From: Epiperipatus broadwayi
Lineage: Eukaryota > Onychophora > Udeonychophora > Euonychophora > Peripatidae
NCBI GenBank assembly: GCA_028023455.1
Contig: JAQFVV010012400.1
Span: 16,731,490 to 16,795,489, forward strand
Direction: 5' to 3'
Length of the DNA stretch: 64,000 bases
Below, in pieces: positions 47,385 through 57,600 of this stretch (the first letter of the stretch is position 1; every line of letters starts with the position of its first letter). The translations under genes were made by a program, and so were the position numbers. The notes beneath the pieces are model-generated. The model was not told the DNA's origin, searched no databases, and worked only from the letters and a program-made list of their open reading frames with translations.

Positions 47385-48215
47385 CTGTGTAGTACTTGGT
47401 TTCATGTGTCAATGTTCTTTTATTGCTTTCCGAAATACTTCATCAGCCAATCCTTAAATATTGCAGATGTCTGAAGTGAACTCCTCCTAAATGGGCTAAC
47501 CAAAGAAATGGACATAAGCTCCTGAAGCATGCTTCATCCCTGAACCTAGCTTACACTAAAGCTTTCAAAACGAACGAGATTCTGGAGCCATCGAAGCAGG
47601 TCTCCTTTCGAAGAGAATACTTTCATCAACAGGAACAGGACTTGCATCTGAACTGTAAGTTGGCTTTGGACATCTCTAATCTCATCGTTTCACTGCCCAC
47701 ACATCTCTTGGTATGTAGGAGTATGTTGTCCTGTAAAAATGCTACCGTGCCAGCTTCTGTGGACGGCAGTCGGCACAATTTGAATAGTTTGGTTTTGCAG
47801 TCAGCCATTTTATTTGTCGTGGACGTGTTCCCACACAAATGTGAGCTGGTTGAAATCTTGCTTCGATGTACCCTTTCCAAATTTTTTGAAGATTCCATGT
47901 TGAGTAGGGGAGCGTGGCAACGGATAGTAAGTCAGATGACTTATAAACTAATTATTTTGACATTGCATATTTGAAGAGTTATGGCAGGCTGAAGTCCAGA
48001 CACCCTCAGACGATACTGTAGTGAACTTTGAACTGTGAGTATTGGGATAAACAAGAAGCAGCAGGCCGGCTGCCAGAACAGCATGCAAAACAGCCTTTTT
48101 CTGTGCTTTTGCATAGAAATAAGGCTGGTGGTGACCACGTAAATGGCATATTTCTGTGTTTTTACATATAAATAATGCCATCAAGCAGCTGACACGAGCT
48201 AATAGAACAAATACC
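47385..48215 (-). mobile_element. R3: unclassified repeat with balanced composition
   Basis: Base composition is strikingly less AT-rich than in the flanks. On the minus strand it starts GTTCTATTAGCTCGTGTCAG (also found at 45022) and ends past a CTGATGA/GAAA motif near 47427. It is open for about 164 codons on the plus strand (about 47482-47974) and for shorter stretches on the minus strand. None of these products resembles a family I know. Whether either frame is real is unclear; repeat status comes from the second copy at 45022-45105. Confidence 0.45.
47427..47446 (-). ncRNA. Weak hammerhead-like motif in R3
   Basis: Minus strand CTGATGA, AGTATTTCG, GAAA. The core bases fit, but the 9-nt segment between them forms no convincing stem II, and stem I and III partners were not found. 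This may be chance. Confidence 0.2.
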
Positions 48216-48975
48216 TCACAAATATTAATATGAATTGCTTTCCCTTTACTTATTTACCCTCATAATAAACAATCTCTTTATTTTGAAACATTAAATGAAA
48301 TTTTGTTTTAAAGTAATATTTCTATACATTTGAAAACAGATAGAACAAATATGTACACACATATATATTTAAATATTAAAGTTATATTAACCTAAATCAT
48401 TTTATTATTAAACATAAACTAACATGAAGATTGCTTTATTTTATTTAAAAATCATTTATCCATATATAAAATAATGTATGTTTTTATAGTGCATTATATT
48501 TTATTAATTTTTGCTACAAGTTGCATTTTTGAATGACAAACCAATTTTATATTGCTTTACAAAATCAGAATTTAATACAAAAGTTTTCAAAATGCTCAAT
48601 GTACAATGACATATTAGAAATTTCATGTTTTATAAAATATTCACAATTTTATAATGTCATAAGCTGATAAAAAAAATTAAATTATGCATATTAAGCTATA
48701 TATTACAGTATATATTTTGCAGTACAATAAACAAGATTAAAGAAACAATTTTGAAAAAGTTTGCCATACTTTTTTAAAAATCTATTGTGGTATCACCTAT
48801 TCATAGCATAATTAGATAAAAAATATTACTTATATATGTTTATTATAAAATAATATTTAGAATTTATGTTTAAATTTACTAAAAAAAAAAAAAAAAATTT
48901 GTCAAGCCAAAAAATATGCAGATGTGATGGTTTACCTAAAATAAAGTTGCAGAATGTGTTTCAGTTAAAAATGTA
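48216..48975. other. AT-rich non-coding DNA
   Basis: Nothing recognisable. Confidence 0.55.
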
Positions 48976-48982
48976 GCTCTTT

Positions 48983-49076
48983 ATTTCATGCGTCATAGCA
49001 TCGACTGGGAAGCGAACCCCCTAACCCGGGACAACTTCTTGTAAGGCAACTGTGATGATCTCTCGACCACCAATGC
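48983..49076 (-). mobile_element. Second tRNA-derived SINE copy, minus orientation
   Basis: On the minus strand 49076-48998 folds like the copy at 44278. It has acceptor GCATTGG/TCGATGC (7 pairs, two wobbles), box A TGGTCGAGAGATCA, the same anticodon loop core TTACAA, GTTCGCTTCCC as T arm, then a tail CATGAAAT. GCTCTTT flanks both sides (48976-48982, 49075-49081), a probable short TSD overlapping the acceptor by two bases. It is clearly diverged from the 44.3-kb copy. Confidence 0.75.
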
Positions 49077-49081
49077 TCTTT

Positions 49082-50690
49082 GAATAAAGAAGTTTAATCT
49101 TTAATAAACATTATAATAAGTTAAGACATCTATTTGACATTATACTAAAATTAAAATATATAATTCTATTTAATTCTCTTTATAATATATGAATATAAAA
49201 AAAATTAAGAAATCGTACATTAATTGAATTGACTTATGATCTAAACTCAAAAAATATTCACAAAATTGCTTTAAAAATGAGAGATTAATTTCAAAGTAAA
49301 ATTTTTCACAATAGAACTGATGTATAAAGAAATTGTTGATAATCATATAAAACTAAAAACCTTCCACCTTTATGTACATGAAATTGTTTGAAAGCTTGCT
49401 CATTGTTTCAGAAGTCAGTTTGCGAAAGGATTTTTTTAGCACGTTACAGGCAAAGAAATTTCAGGATGTAAAGTTATATGATAATGCATATTTATTTGCT
49501 GAATATATAAGGGAATGAAAAAATTATCATTAGTAAAAAAAAAAAAATTGTGTGTAAACTCTTGAATTCTTCATTTACAGTCTTTATTAAGCAATATCTC
49601 TTCAAGTAATTAAGTATTTATAAATCTATGAAGAGTATCCAAGACGTGCATTCATTCCCATTATTGTGTCTTGTGATGCTAGTGTTTAGTGACATGAAAA
49701 ACTTAGAAATCTCTGCACTTTAGATATATGAATAGGTTATCAAAGTCCTTATGCCACCCTTGAGTTTTATGAACTATAGATAGACTTATGATAGATATAT
49801 AATAGAAAAAACACATACGAAAATATAATTTATTATAGTTTGTAAAAATAAAATTTTTTATGCATAGTATTGTCACTATCTTTTGTGATGTATAGTTGCA
49901 TCTGATTTTCCAATTCATTAAAACATGCAGTTAGTACTTAGTTATTTCATGCATTGTGTTTATTATCCCAATCTTGTAATTGATGTAAAAAAAAAACAAC
50001 TAATCTATTGTTTTGATGATAGTCAACCAGTTAATAATTTTGTAATAATCAAGTAATTGGTCAACATAGATTAATACATAACTAATATTATTAAAAAACA
50101 TTTTCGTATTCTATGTATATTTTATTACAGTTTGATTTATAAGCATCAAACTTTATGCTGACTTCACATAAATACTTTAATTATATCAAATAGTATTGTT
50201 ATGTGAGTTATAAAAAATAGTATTATTGTACAATCAAAAATTATATGTAGAGTATTTTTAAAGTTTTAGAAACATATATATATTCTTGTTTTTTACAATT
50301 TGATCTTTTTAATATATATATCATTATTATCATTTTCAATTATTATCTTCTAGTTGAATCCAATTTTTCTTATCCATAGCTTCTCTATATCACTAATAAA
50401 TTATTAATTTATTATCTCAGTATATGGGATATTTTACACAAACACATTCTATATATATCCAATTTTATTCAATTTTTTGGATTCATCTACTACTCTTAAT
50501 TTTTTTTTTTTTTTTAGAAAAAGAAGGGGGAAGGAATTTTATGTTGTATAAATTAATATATAATATTTCTTTTGAAAATATTAAAAGCACAATGAAAGAT
50601 TTTTTAACTAAAAATGCTATGTATTTCATCTGCCTTTTTACTTTGGAAGAATGATTCTTAAATGTTATTGCTTAGTTACTTAAGTGACCT
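49082..50690. other. AT-rich non-coding DNA
   Basis: No gene is visible. Open frames here (for example 50424-50654) are low-complexity. Confidence 0.55.
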
Positions 50691-50794
50691 TTGGCCAGTG
50701 AGCTAAACATATGTATATCATTTGTACCGATATTTTATTTTTGAAACAATATTAATTTTGAGTGAATATAAACTAATAGATTTTTGTTTGAGGA

Positions 50795-50925
50795 ATAAAA
50801 TAAATAGTTTAGTGGTCTGTTGCTCATTTTGAGTAGCAAAAGTGACAGAGTTGAGATGTGATTCATGGATCTTGAGATTTAGAGTTTGCCACTCTACCAT
50901 TGCACTAATAATACCTCATAGGGAA
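50795..50925 (-). mobile_element. tRNA-derived retroposon of the AGTGCAATGGTA family
   Basis: On the minus strand TTAGTGCAATGGTAGAGTGG is a box A/D-arm, followed by CTCTAAATCTCAAGATCC and a degraded box B. Relatives on the same strand are at 57485-57600 and, truncated, at 54905-54968; they share TTTAGTGCARTAATAGTG. Confidence 0.5.
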
Positions 50926-51270
50926 TTTTAGGAATAATTTTTACTAAACAAAACGATCCTTCAAAATATATTTTAATGAAATATTTTTAAGTGTAACTGA
51001 AGTACAGTCATTCTTATAAAATTCATGACGATTTAAAATTTTTGTAAACAATGTCATAAATATATTGTTTATTATATAATTTGATTTTATAAACAAAATA
51101 AAAATATTTATAGTCATATTTTATGTTATAAGAACTTTAATAAACATTCAGTTTATTAGTTTGGAAAGATAAATTAATAAGATGAAAAAGTCTTAATATT
51201 ATAATAGGAAATTTCGTTATTAAATGTAGCATTATTATAAATACGTTTATAAATATATAATAGCAAAAAT

Positions 51271-51545
51271 ATAAAAGAGTCATTCTACATTAACAGAGAT
51301 ATCCATGCAATCAACAGAAGAGACACGTGCTTCGACATCTCGAAAAAATGGGCTACGTAACAGTAACTCATTTGAATATTCTCATTTACATATATTAAGT
51401 ACATTTTCACGAAGGCTATGAGTATGAGGCACAGTTCCTCGAAAACGTTCAGCCAAATTTATTATTAACTATATATTTTTTCTCTAATAATTTACAATTA
51501 AGTATTTTTATTATTACAAATAAGGAGAAATTAAAACCACATTTA
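51271..51545 (+). mobile_element. PLE-A second copy, 5'-truncated 3' end
   Basis: The last 29 codons (51271-51360: KESFYINRDIHAIN, RRDTCFDISKKWAT, stop) and the 3' UTR match 24415-24690 with few differences. Copy 2 starts abruptly within AT-rich DNA. It carries the same hammerhead-like motif at 51414-51454. It shows that the PLE-A family has copies with independent truncation points. Confidence 0.85.
51414..51454 (+). ncRNA. Degenerate hammerhead-like motif in PLE-A copy 2
   Basis: Same sequence as at 24558-24598 with one substitution in the stem II loop (CACAGTT against CACGGTT), again lacking the G of CTGATGAG. Confidence 0.4.
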
Positions 51546-52089
51546 TTACAATTTATTTATCTAATTTGTATTTAATAATATTTTAATAATGTTACAATTA
51601 TAAAATCATTTAAACAACATCTACAAGTCTTCCATTGTAAATGTGAATATTCTGGGGGCATGTTTTTTTAAAAAATATTTTTAATACTTAATTAAAATGT
51701 GCTTAAAAATAAATTAGAAAATGTCATTATGTTAAATAAAATATGCTTTGCTTTATATTTTTATTTGGTTTATTTTTATTTAAACATGTTTCCAATATCA
51801 ATAAGTTGCTAATAAAAAAACAGGCAAAACTCATTATAAGTAATGGATGCATAAGAAATGGCGATCATGTGAAGTTGCTAATATTTGCATTGTACAATAA
51901 AGTAATCAGTTTTTCAGCAGAAAAATTAAGTTTTATTTGGTATTCATTAACAAAAAATATGTATATTAAGTGCTGCACAAACAGATTATAAAATGCATGT
52001 GGTGTTTACTACTTTTTTTTCATTTGTTTTATTTTAATATTTTTTAAAGTAAACAATATTGCCTGCTGAATCCTGTTAATACAGTTATT
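51546..52089. other. AT-rich non-coding DNA
   Basis: Nothing recognisable; the frame at 51743-51991 is low-complexity. Confidence 0.5.
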
Positions 52090-52608
52090 TATGCTCACCT
52101 AGGGTGCAGCAATCATAAAATCACCTCAATATTTAAATATCTGCTACTGGAGCCCAAACTTTTGGATTATCTGATTAAGGTGAATATGGATTCCATGCCA
52201 ACTAATACATTCTTATACTACAAACGGTTTCTAAATAAAATAGACCCTATTTGTCATGCCTGTTCTAGAGGAGAGGAGTCCTTTAATCACCTGTTAAATG
52301 TATGTCCAGGCTATAACAGTATTCGAAGAATTATCTCTCAACACTGCATTATAGCAGTGGATAAAATCCTGGACATCAGGGGTTGTCTCTTCTCTGGAGA
52401 CTTTACAGTAATCAGGTTATCAATCTTCCTGACATATGCTTTTTGGTACACAAGGTGCAGGACAAAGTTCACACAACCAACACCGGATCCCAATTCTGTA
52501 TTTTGCGATAAGCTTAAAGCTCTTCAAGACAAGGATAAGATACTATCCTCTAGATTTTTGTTTAACAATACATGGAGCCTACTAGTATGGCCTACAGACT
52601 CTACATGA
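52090..52608 (+). pseudogene. Tx1/L1-like LINE ORF2 tail, zinc-knuckle region
   Basis: An open frame whose conceptual product begins about 17 codons before LLEPKLLDYLIKVN and contains DPICHACSRGEESFNHLLNVC. This CCHC knuckle has the same C-x2-C-x8-H-x4-C spacing as the LINE at 45389-46702. LEPKL-D-LIKVN, YRIDPIC-like blocks and W-TRCR align along the length. The sequences differ at many positions, so this is an older or different subfamily, truncated upstream. The non-coding remainder to about 52930 is probably its 3' UTR. Confidence 0.8.
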
Positions 52609-53554
52609 ATTTTGGACCCGATATATCCACATTGTAGTGTATTGTAGAAGAAGTAGTCTGTGTTGCAACATGTCAGATTCTTCTAGAGGGGCATTGAATT
52701 CATACTACATCTATTCCAGCTGATAAGTTAGCATTATTGGGTCATTCTTTGCACTGGCAGGGGTGGGCAATGCCAACTAAATAGTACGTATCTGCTCATT
52801 TTATAACCTGCTAGTGCGGAGAATGGCTCTTGCATACTTTTTCCAGACCAACGCCAGCAATGGATGAGCCAACATTTACAAAGTGTTTTTATTATGCATC
52901 TGTACAATTTTATAAAGTCAATAAATATATTTTTAAATAAATAAACAATATGTCTTGATCACAACAATAGCAACAACAACTAAAAAAAAAAAACCCAAAA
53001 GTTTTTATTCATTATGTAATTACGAAAACAAAAAATTGCACAAACATTGTCAATTTTAAATTTTTTTTTTTAATTTAACAAATGATTTAAAAGAGATATT
53101 GATTTCAATAACAATTCCAGAAATATGATTACTACATTCAACAAAATGTTTATAATTATTAGTAAAAAGATATATTCAGCAACCAGAATGTACTTATTAA
53201 TAGGTTATAAACTATTTATTCTTGCTATATTTTTGATTAATGATATATTTAGTACAGTATTTATTCATTAATTATCACTGATTCTCAATTTTAAACTATT
53301 TTTTTTTTTTATTACAGATTTTAAAATTATAGTGAGATTTGGAGATTTTTACTTTGCAATTTAAGATTAAAGATCTACTACTTGAAAATATCTTTTTTAA
53401 AAAAATATATATATATTTTTCACCAACCCAATTATAGCATAATTTCTTGAATGTACTTTTTAAAAATGAATTCTAAATTTGTGGGTTTTTAATAGACTTG
53501 ATTGTAAATAGCTTTTTTGATTGTATAGATTTTTTAGTGTAATGCCAATAATTA
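52609..53554. other. LINE 3' UTR remnant, then AT-rich DNA
   Basis: The first 300 bp have balanced composition and probably belong to the LINE tail. No gene after that. Confidence 0.45.
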
Positions 53555-53561
53555 TTAAAAC

Positions 53562-54227
53562 AGGCAAAACTCTCTATACATATTGCCACTCAGTGCAAGC
53601 CAGAGTAATAAATGGATGCCAGAAGGCTTGTGCATAAAATCTCCATCTAGTGCCTACTCATCCAATATCCCCAGACTAGTTTCTGGCTTGTGGCCTTTGT
53701 CAGTGAGGATCCTTGGATCTAAGAACACTGCACCTAGATCTTAGGATCTAATGCAACTCTCCAGTAGCCACTTTTTATCTCTACTTGACTACAAAACTAT
53801 GAGTCTCAAATTGAAAACACTGTAATATTTTCAATTCAAGCTCATTAGTCTATATAGTCATATAGGTCTGAACTTAGTTCAGTACCTATATATTTTGGTG
53901 ACTTTGGTTCTTTAATAACCACAGCCACCACTATCCTATTAGGCAGGATTGGTTTTAAACCAATAAACATCACATGATCACCATTTCCTAAGATCTAGGT
54001 GCAGTGTTCTCAGATCCAAGACTCCTCACCGATGAAGCCCACAAGCCAGAAACTAGTCTTGGGGATATTGGATGAGTAGGCACTAGTTGGGGATTTTATG
54101 CACAATCCTTCTGACATGCATAGATTACTCTGGCTTGCACTGAGTAGCAATACATATAGGAAATTTTGCCTGTTTTGATAAGTTATAAGCAAGCATAGGA
54201 AATGGTGATCATGTGATGTTTATTGGC
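53562..54227. mobile_element. R1 inverted copy with short TSD
   Basis: Flanked by TTAAAAC (53555-53561 and 54228-54234). The left part is an R1 unit on the minus strand (AGGCAAAACTCTCTATAC as its end). The right part, from about 53988, is R1 on the plus strand ending GATGTTTATTGGC, exactly the 3' end of the 20.9-kb copy. Both insertions thus share the same two termini. The minus core has decayed (CTGACAA). The plus core (54029-54052) reads CCGATGA...GAAA, followed by a CTAGT/ACTAGTT stem III in which position 16.1 is U, as hammerheads need. Confidence 0.75.
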
Positions 54228-54234
54228 TTAAAAC

Positions 54235-54904
54235 CAATTCAAATAAATTTCATTAAAAATTTGTATTATCATTAAAAGCAAAACATCATTTGGTATTTTA
54301 ATATCGGATTGATGAATTAAACAAATATATAAGTGAATATTAAGATTAAAAATACACTAATTTTAAACTTTAAATTATATATATTTTATTATTATAATAA
54401 CAGTGTTGTTCCCAGATCTTTTGTCTCTGAAATGTAACAAATAACAAAATAATAAATATAAAATAATTAAGTCATTGCTTTTTATGTGAGTCACTTATTT
54501 AAAAAAAATGTTGAAAAACTATTTTATGTAAATATTACTTATGCATATATTGTAACTTTTGACAAAATAAGGCAATTCTGAAAATAAAATTTTAAAACTA
54601 ATTTGAACTTTACTATATAGTTTTATTAAATAAATCAGCATAAAGGTGTATATAGAATTTTGATGCAGGGACTCATTAAAGTTTATTATATAGCTTTTCA
54701 TCTAATTTGCTAGAAGAAATTTTTGTATTAAGAAAATGGCAAACAATAAATTACCACAGAAATTATTTGTTCATATTAGATGTAATATTTTTTTTACCTA
54801 ATTACTGTATCTGTTTTCAGACAAAGATCTTGATAAAACTGCATTATAAAATAGTTTATTGCTTGGGAAGTTATATAATATTTTAATATTAAAATGGCAG
54901 TAAA
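54235..54904. other. AT-rich non-coding DNA
   Basis: Nothing recognisable. Confidence 0.55.
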
Positions 54905-54968
54905 TCAATGGACTTTAACTCTCAAAATTTTCACTATTATTGCACTAAATTACACTGGACAACATAAG
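54905..54968 (-). repeat. Truncated AGTGCAATAATAGTG retroposon
   Basis: Minus strand GTCCAGTGTAATTTAGTGCAATAATAGTG matches the copy at 57485-57600. It is cut close to the RTE insertion. Confidence 0.45.
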
Positions 54969-54985
54969 TATTAGTAGTGCACATA

Positions 54986-55346
54986 CAGAGACTTCAGACC
55001 ACTCAAAGAAGTATGGAGAGATGTATGTTGGGAGTAACACGAAAATGCAATATATGGATAAAAGAACAAACAGGTGTTACTGACCTCATTGAAAAAATTA
55101 AAAGACTGAAGTGAAGTTGGGCTGGACATATTGCTAGAAGAGATGATAATAGATGGACAATTGAAATCTTAAACCGGGTTCCAAGAGATTGTAAAAGACC
55201 CATAAAGAGACCACATATGAGATGGATGGATGAAATAAAGTGTGCAGGTGTGATGTGAAGAAGAGAAGCTAAAGATCGGAGAAGGATTGAACTTGGAGAG
55301 ACCTTCATCCTGCAATGGATTGATAATGGTTGATGATGATGATGAA
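54986..55346 (+). mobile_element. Short RTE LINE copy with TSD
   Basis: A 361-bp 5'-truncated insert flanked by TGCACATA (54978-54985 and 55347-55354). The plus-strand translation is the RTE C-terminus: SMERCMLGVTRKCNIWIKEQ, TGVTDLIEKIKRLK, WAGHIARRDDNRWTIEIL, RPHMRWMDEIKCAGVM, ELGETFILQWIDNG. Two TGA codons stand where Trp is usual, fitting decay. It ends with the (TGATGA)n-type tail typical of RTE elements. Older relatives are at 8030-9890 and 29047-29330. Confidence 0.85.
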
Positions 55347-55354
55347 TGCACATA

Positions 55355-55810
55355 TAATCTAGTTGTAAATAAGTTTATAAATTTTGTATCAAAGTTTCCC
55401 ATAAGTAATTCAGTGCACCATATATGAAATTATAATGTATTTTTACTGATAGTGTGGGACTCTCTTTGATTTGAGATAAACTTTATAAAAAGGAATAGCA
55501 GACCAGTGACCTATTGTAATATATACGATCATATTCCCATTCTTAGTGATGATATTTTCCAAGAAAACTTTCATATTTATATGTAGTGTCTGGTAAATAA
55601 AATTTTATATTTATTATGTAATTATTAGCAGGATATTTTTTTTTTTTTTTAGTTCTGATTTTATCCAAATTTTAAATCAATTTAAAACTAACTTCACTCT
55701 TTCAGATTAATATTTACTGATTGTCAAATTTGAAGAACTTGATAAAAATGTTGAATTATTCAGTTATTTAGAAATTTCCTAGCATTTTAATACAATAAAA
55801 TTAAATGTAA
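55355..55810. other. AT-rich non-coding DNA
   Basis: Nothing recognisable. Confidence 0.55.
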
Positions 55811-55928
55811 TTAAGAGGGACTTGAACTCAAATTTTCAAGCTTCCTACAGCTATGCACTCCAACTTATACAACCGATGCACATGACCACATACATTGGGA
55901 AAAAGATAAATGATTTCGAGTATACATG

Positions 55929-55954
55929 TTTCGTGCTGAACCAGCACTCCTCAG
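55929..55954 (-). ncRNA. Hammerhead core with perfect stem II, R5 left arm
   Basis: Minus strand CTGAGGA, then a perfect 6-bp stem GTGCTG-GTT-CAGCAC, then GAAA and CATG, which can pair with CATGT about 45 nt downstream as stem III. AACC just before the core can pair with GGTT after that. All core bases C3-A9 and G12-A14 are present. The base at the cleavage position reads G in the simplest fold, so activity is unproven. This is the best-preserved core in the window. Confidence 0.55.
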
Positions 55955-56324
55955 TGGTTCAGATCACTACCTCACACACATATATACATTCAATACTCAG
56001 TTTATATCAAGATAGCAAATCTTAAAACTTTTATGGATAAGCTTCAATTATCTCCACCTTCCAACTCTTCAGCCATCCATATCATTGATAAATCTGATGA
56101 TGGAACACTCAAATTCCTTGTTGTTGCCATTATTAATGTCATATCTATGTTGACTTTTAAGTCACTCTGACCCCCTCACATATAGGTTTTCTATGATATG
56201 GATGGCTGAAGAGTTGGAAGTTGGAGAAGATTGAGGCTTGTCCATAAAAGTTTTAAGATTTGCTATCTTAATATAAACTGAGCACTGATTGTATAAATGT
56301 GTGGGAAATAGTGATCTGGACCAA

Positions 56325-56350
56325 CTGATGAGCAATAGTTGAACATGAAA
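56325..56350 (+). ncRNA. Decayed hammerhead-like core, R5 right arm
   Basis: CTGATGA and GAAACATG are retained, but the segment between (GCAATAGTTGAACAT) no longer forms the stem seen in the left arm. Confidence 0.4.
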
Positions 56351-56471
56351 CATGTATATTAGAAATCATTTATCTTTTTCACATGTATGTGATCATGTGT
56401 ATCGGTTATATAAGATAGAATGCATAACTGTAGGGAGCTTGAAAGTCTGAGTTCAAGTTCCTTCTAATTAC

Positions 56472-57480
56472 ATTAGGTTTGGTATATATATATATAATAT
56501 ACTCATATTTGAATATTATAATAAAATTAGTTTTTTTTTTTTTAAAGGATTATTTGATTTAAATTTTTTGAAAAATGTTCTATTGTTTTTTTATTCCCAT
56601 TTAGGTTAAACAAAAAAAAAAAAAAATGTAAATAAATAACCAATAAATAATTGTTTAAGTAAACAAAGGGCACTAAATATTCTTTAAAATAGATCTACCA
56701 AATTTTGTAGATGTCACTATATAGTATTATTACTTTTTTTAAAAGTCATCTTAAATGAATTTCAATTATTTTTGCTTGTTAATATATTTTTAAACATTAA
56801 GTTGGCTGCAAAAAGCAGCTTACTTTCAACTAAAAGAAGATTTTTGAATCTCTGTCTTTAAAAAAACTGAGTTAGACAAATTCCTAATGTTATTTGAATC
56901 ATTTTAGTCAAATTATGAATACAAATAAAAACATTATAGATGAACTCAGTCATAAAATTAGATTTCATAGAAGAATTTCCAGTAGAATTAATATTAAAAG
57001 AACTATGTCTAGTGTATGAAAAGCAAACTTTTTAACAAATATATTCTACTAGCACATTTGTTTGAGACTATTAACTACACATCAAAGCATGGGGAAACAT
57101 TTTAGAATTAATGGAGGCAGTGATCACAAAATACATGAATGATAGAATAGATATAGCTGACATTATTAATGAATTCAAGAATTAATATGGAGCTGCTAGA
57201 TATATTATTTATAGCTGAAATCCTAAACTGAATCTCAATAGACTAAAAAAAAAAAACCCCTAAAAAGGCATCATATATAATGTGGAAGAGTAAGAAAATA
57301 AATTGAAGTGATATGAAATAGAGAATTTATAAATCGTAAAAATTATATTAAACTCGGAGAGGTGGTGATCAAAATTTATCCATTACACCATTTTTTAAAA
57401 TCGTACTATTAAATTCTTGTCTGAAATTTTTTAAAATGTTAATTAGATCATTAAAAAAAATCTGAATGGTGTATTGCTCG
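56472..57480. other. AT-rich non-coding DNA
   Basis: No gene recognised. Confidence 0.55.
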
Positions 57481-57484
57481 GAAG

Positions 57485-57600
57485 TTCATAAAAAGTTTCA
57501 ATACCAGAAATAACAGAGTTGTAGCTATGAACTATGGATCTCTAATATTAATCAGAGTTTATCACTATTACTGCACTAAAATACACTGGGCAATTAGTAT
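57485..57600 (-). mobile_element. tRNA-like retroposon, AGTGCAGTAATAGTG family
   Basis: Minus strand CCCAGTGTATTTTAGTGCAG, TAATAGTGATAAACTC, then GAGATCCATAGTTCATAGC. Box A-like and box B-like parts are recognisable but degraded. See the related copies at 50795 and 54905. Confidence 0.5.

Larger units (their letters stand above)
55811..56471. mobile_element. R5 inverted dimer
   Basis: The left arm (about 55811-56090, minus orientation) and right arm (about 56185-56471, plus orientation) are inverted copies around a unique centre of about 90 bp. Each arm, read 5' to 3', runs ATATGGATGGCTGAAGAGTTG, a hammerhead-like core, TCATTTATCTTTTTC, then GAGTTCAAGTCC (box B-like) at the outer end. The single arm at 22765 is a relative. 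No open frame is credible. Arm identity is roughly 80-90 percent by eye, so the dimer is not very young. Confidence 0.75.

Noticed and set aside
53679-53705. Active hammerhead in the minus unit at 53.7 kb
   Set aside because: The core reads CTGACAA, losing G8, so it is decayed.
55003-55353. Minus-strand 116-codon frame
   Set aside because: Antisense of the RTE C-terminal coding sequence on the plus strand.
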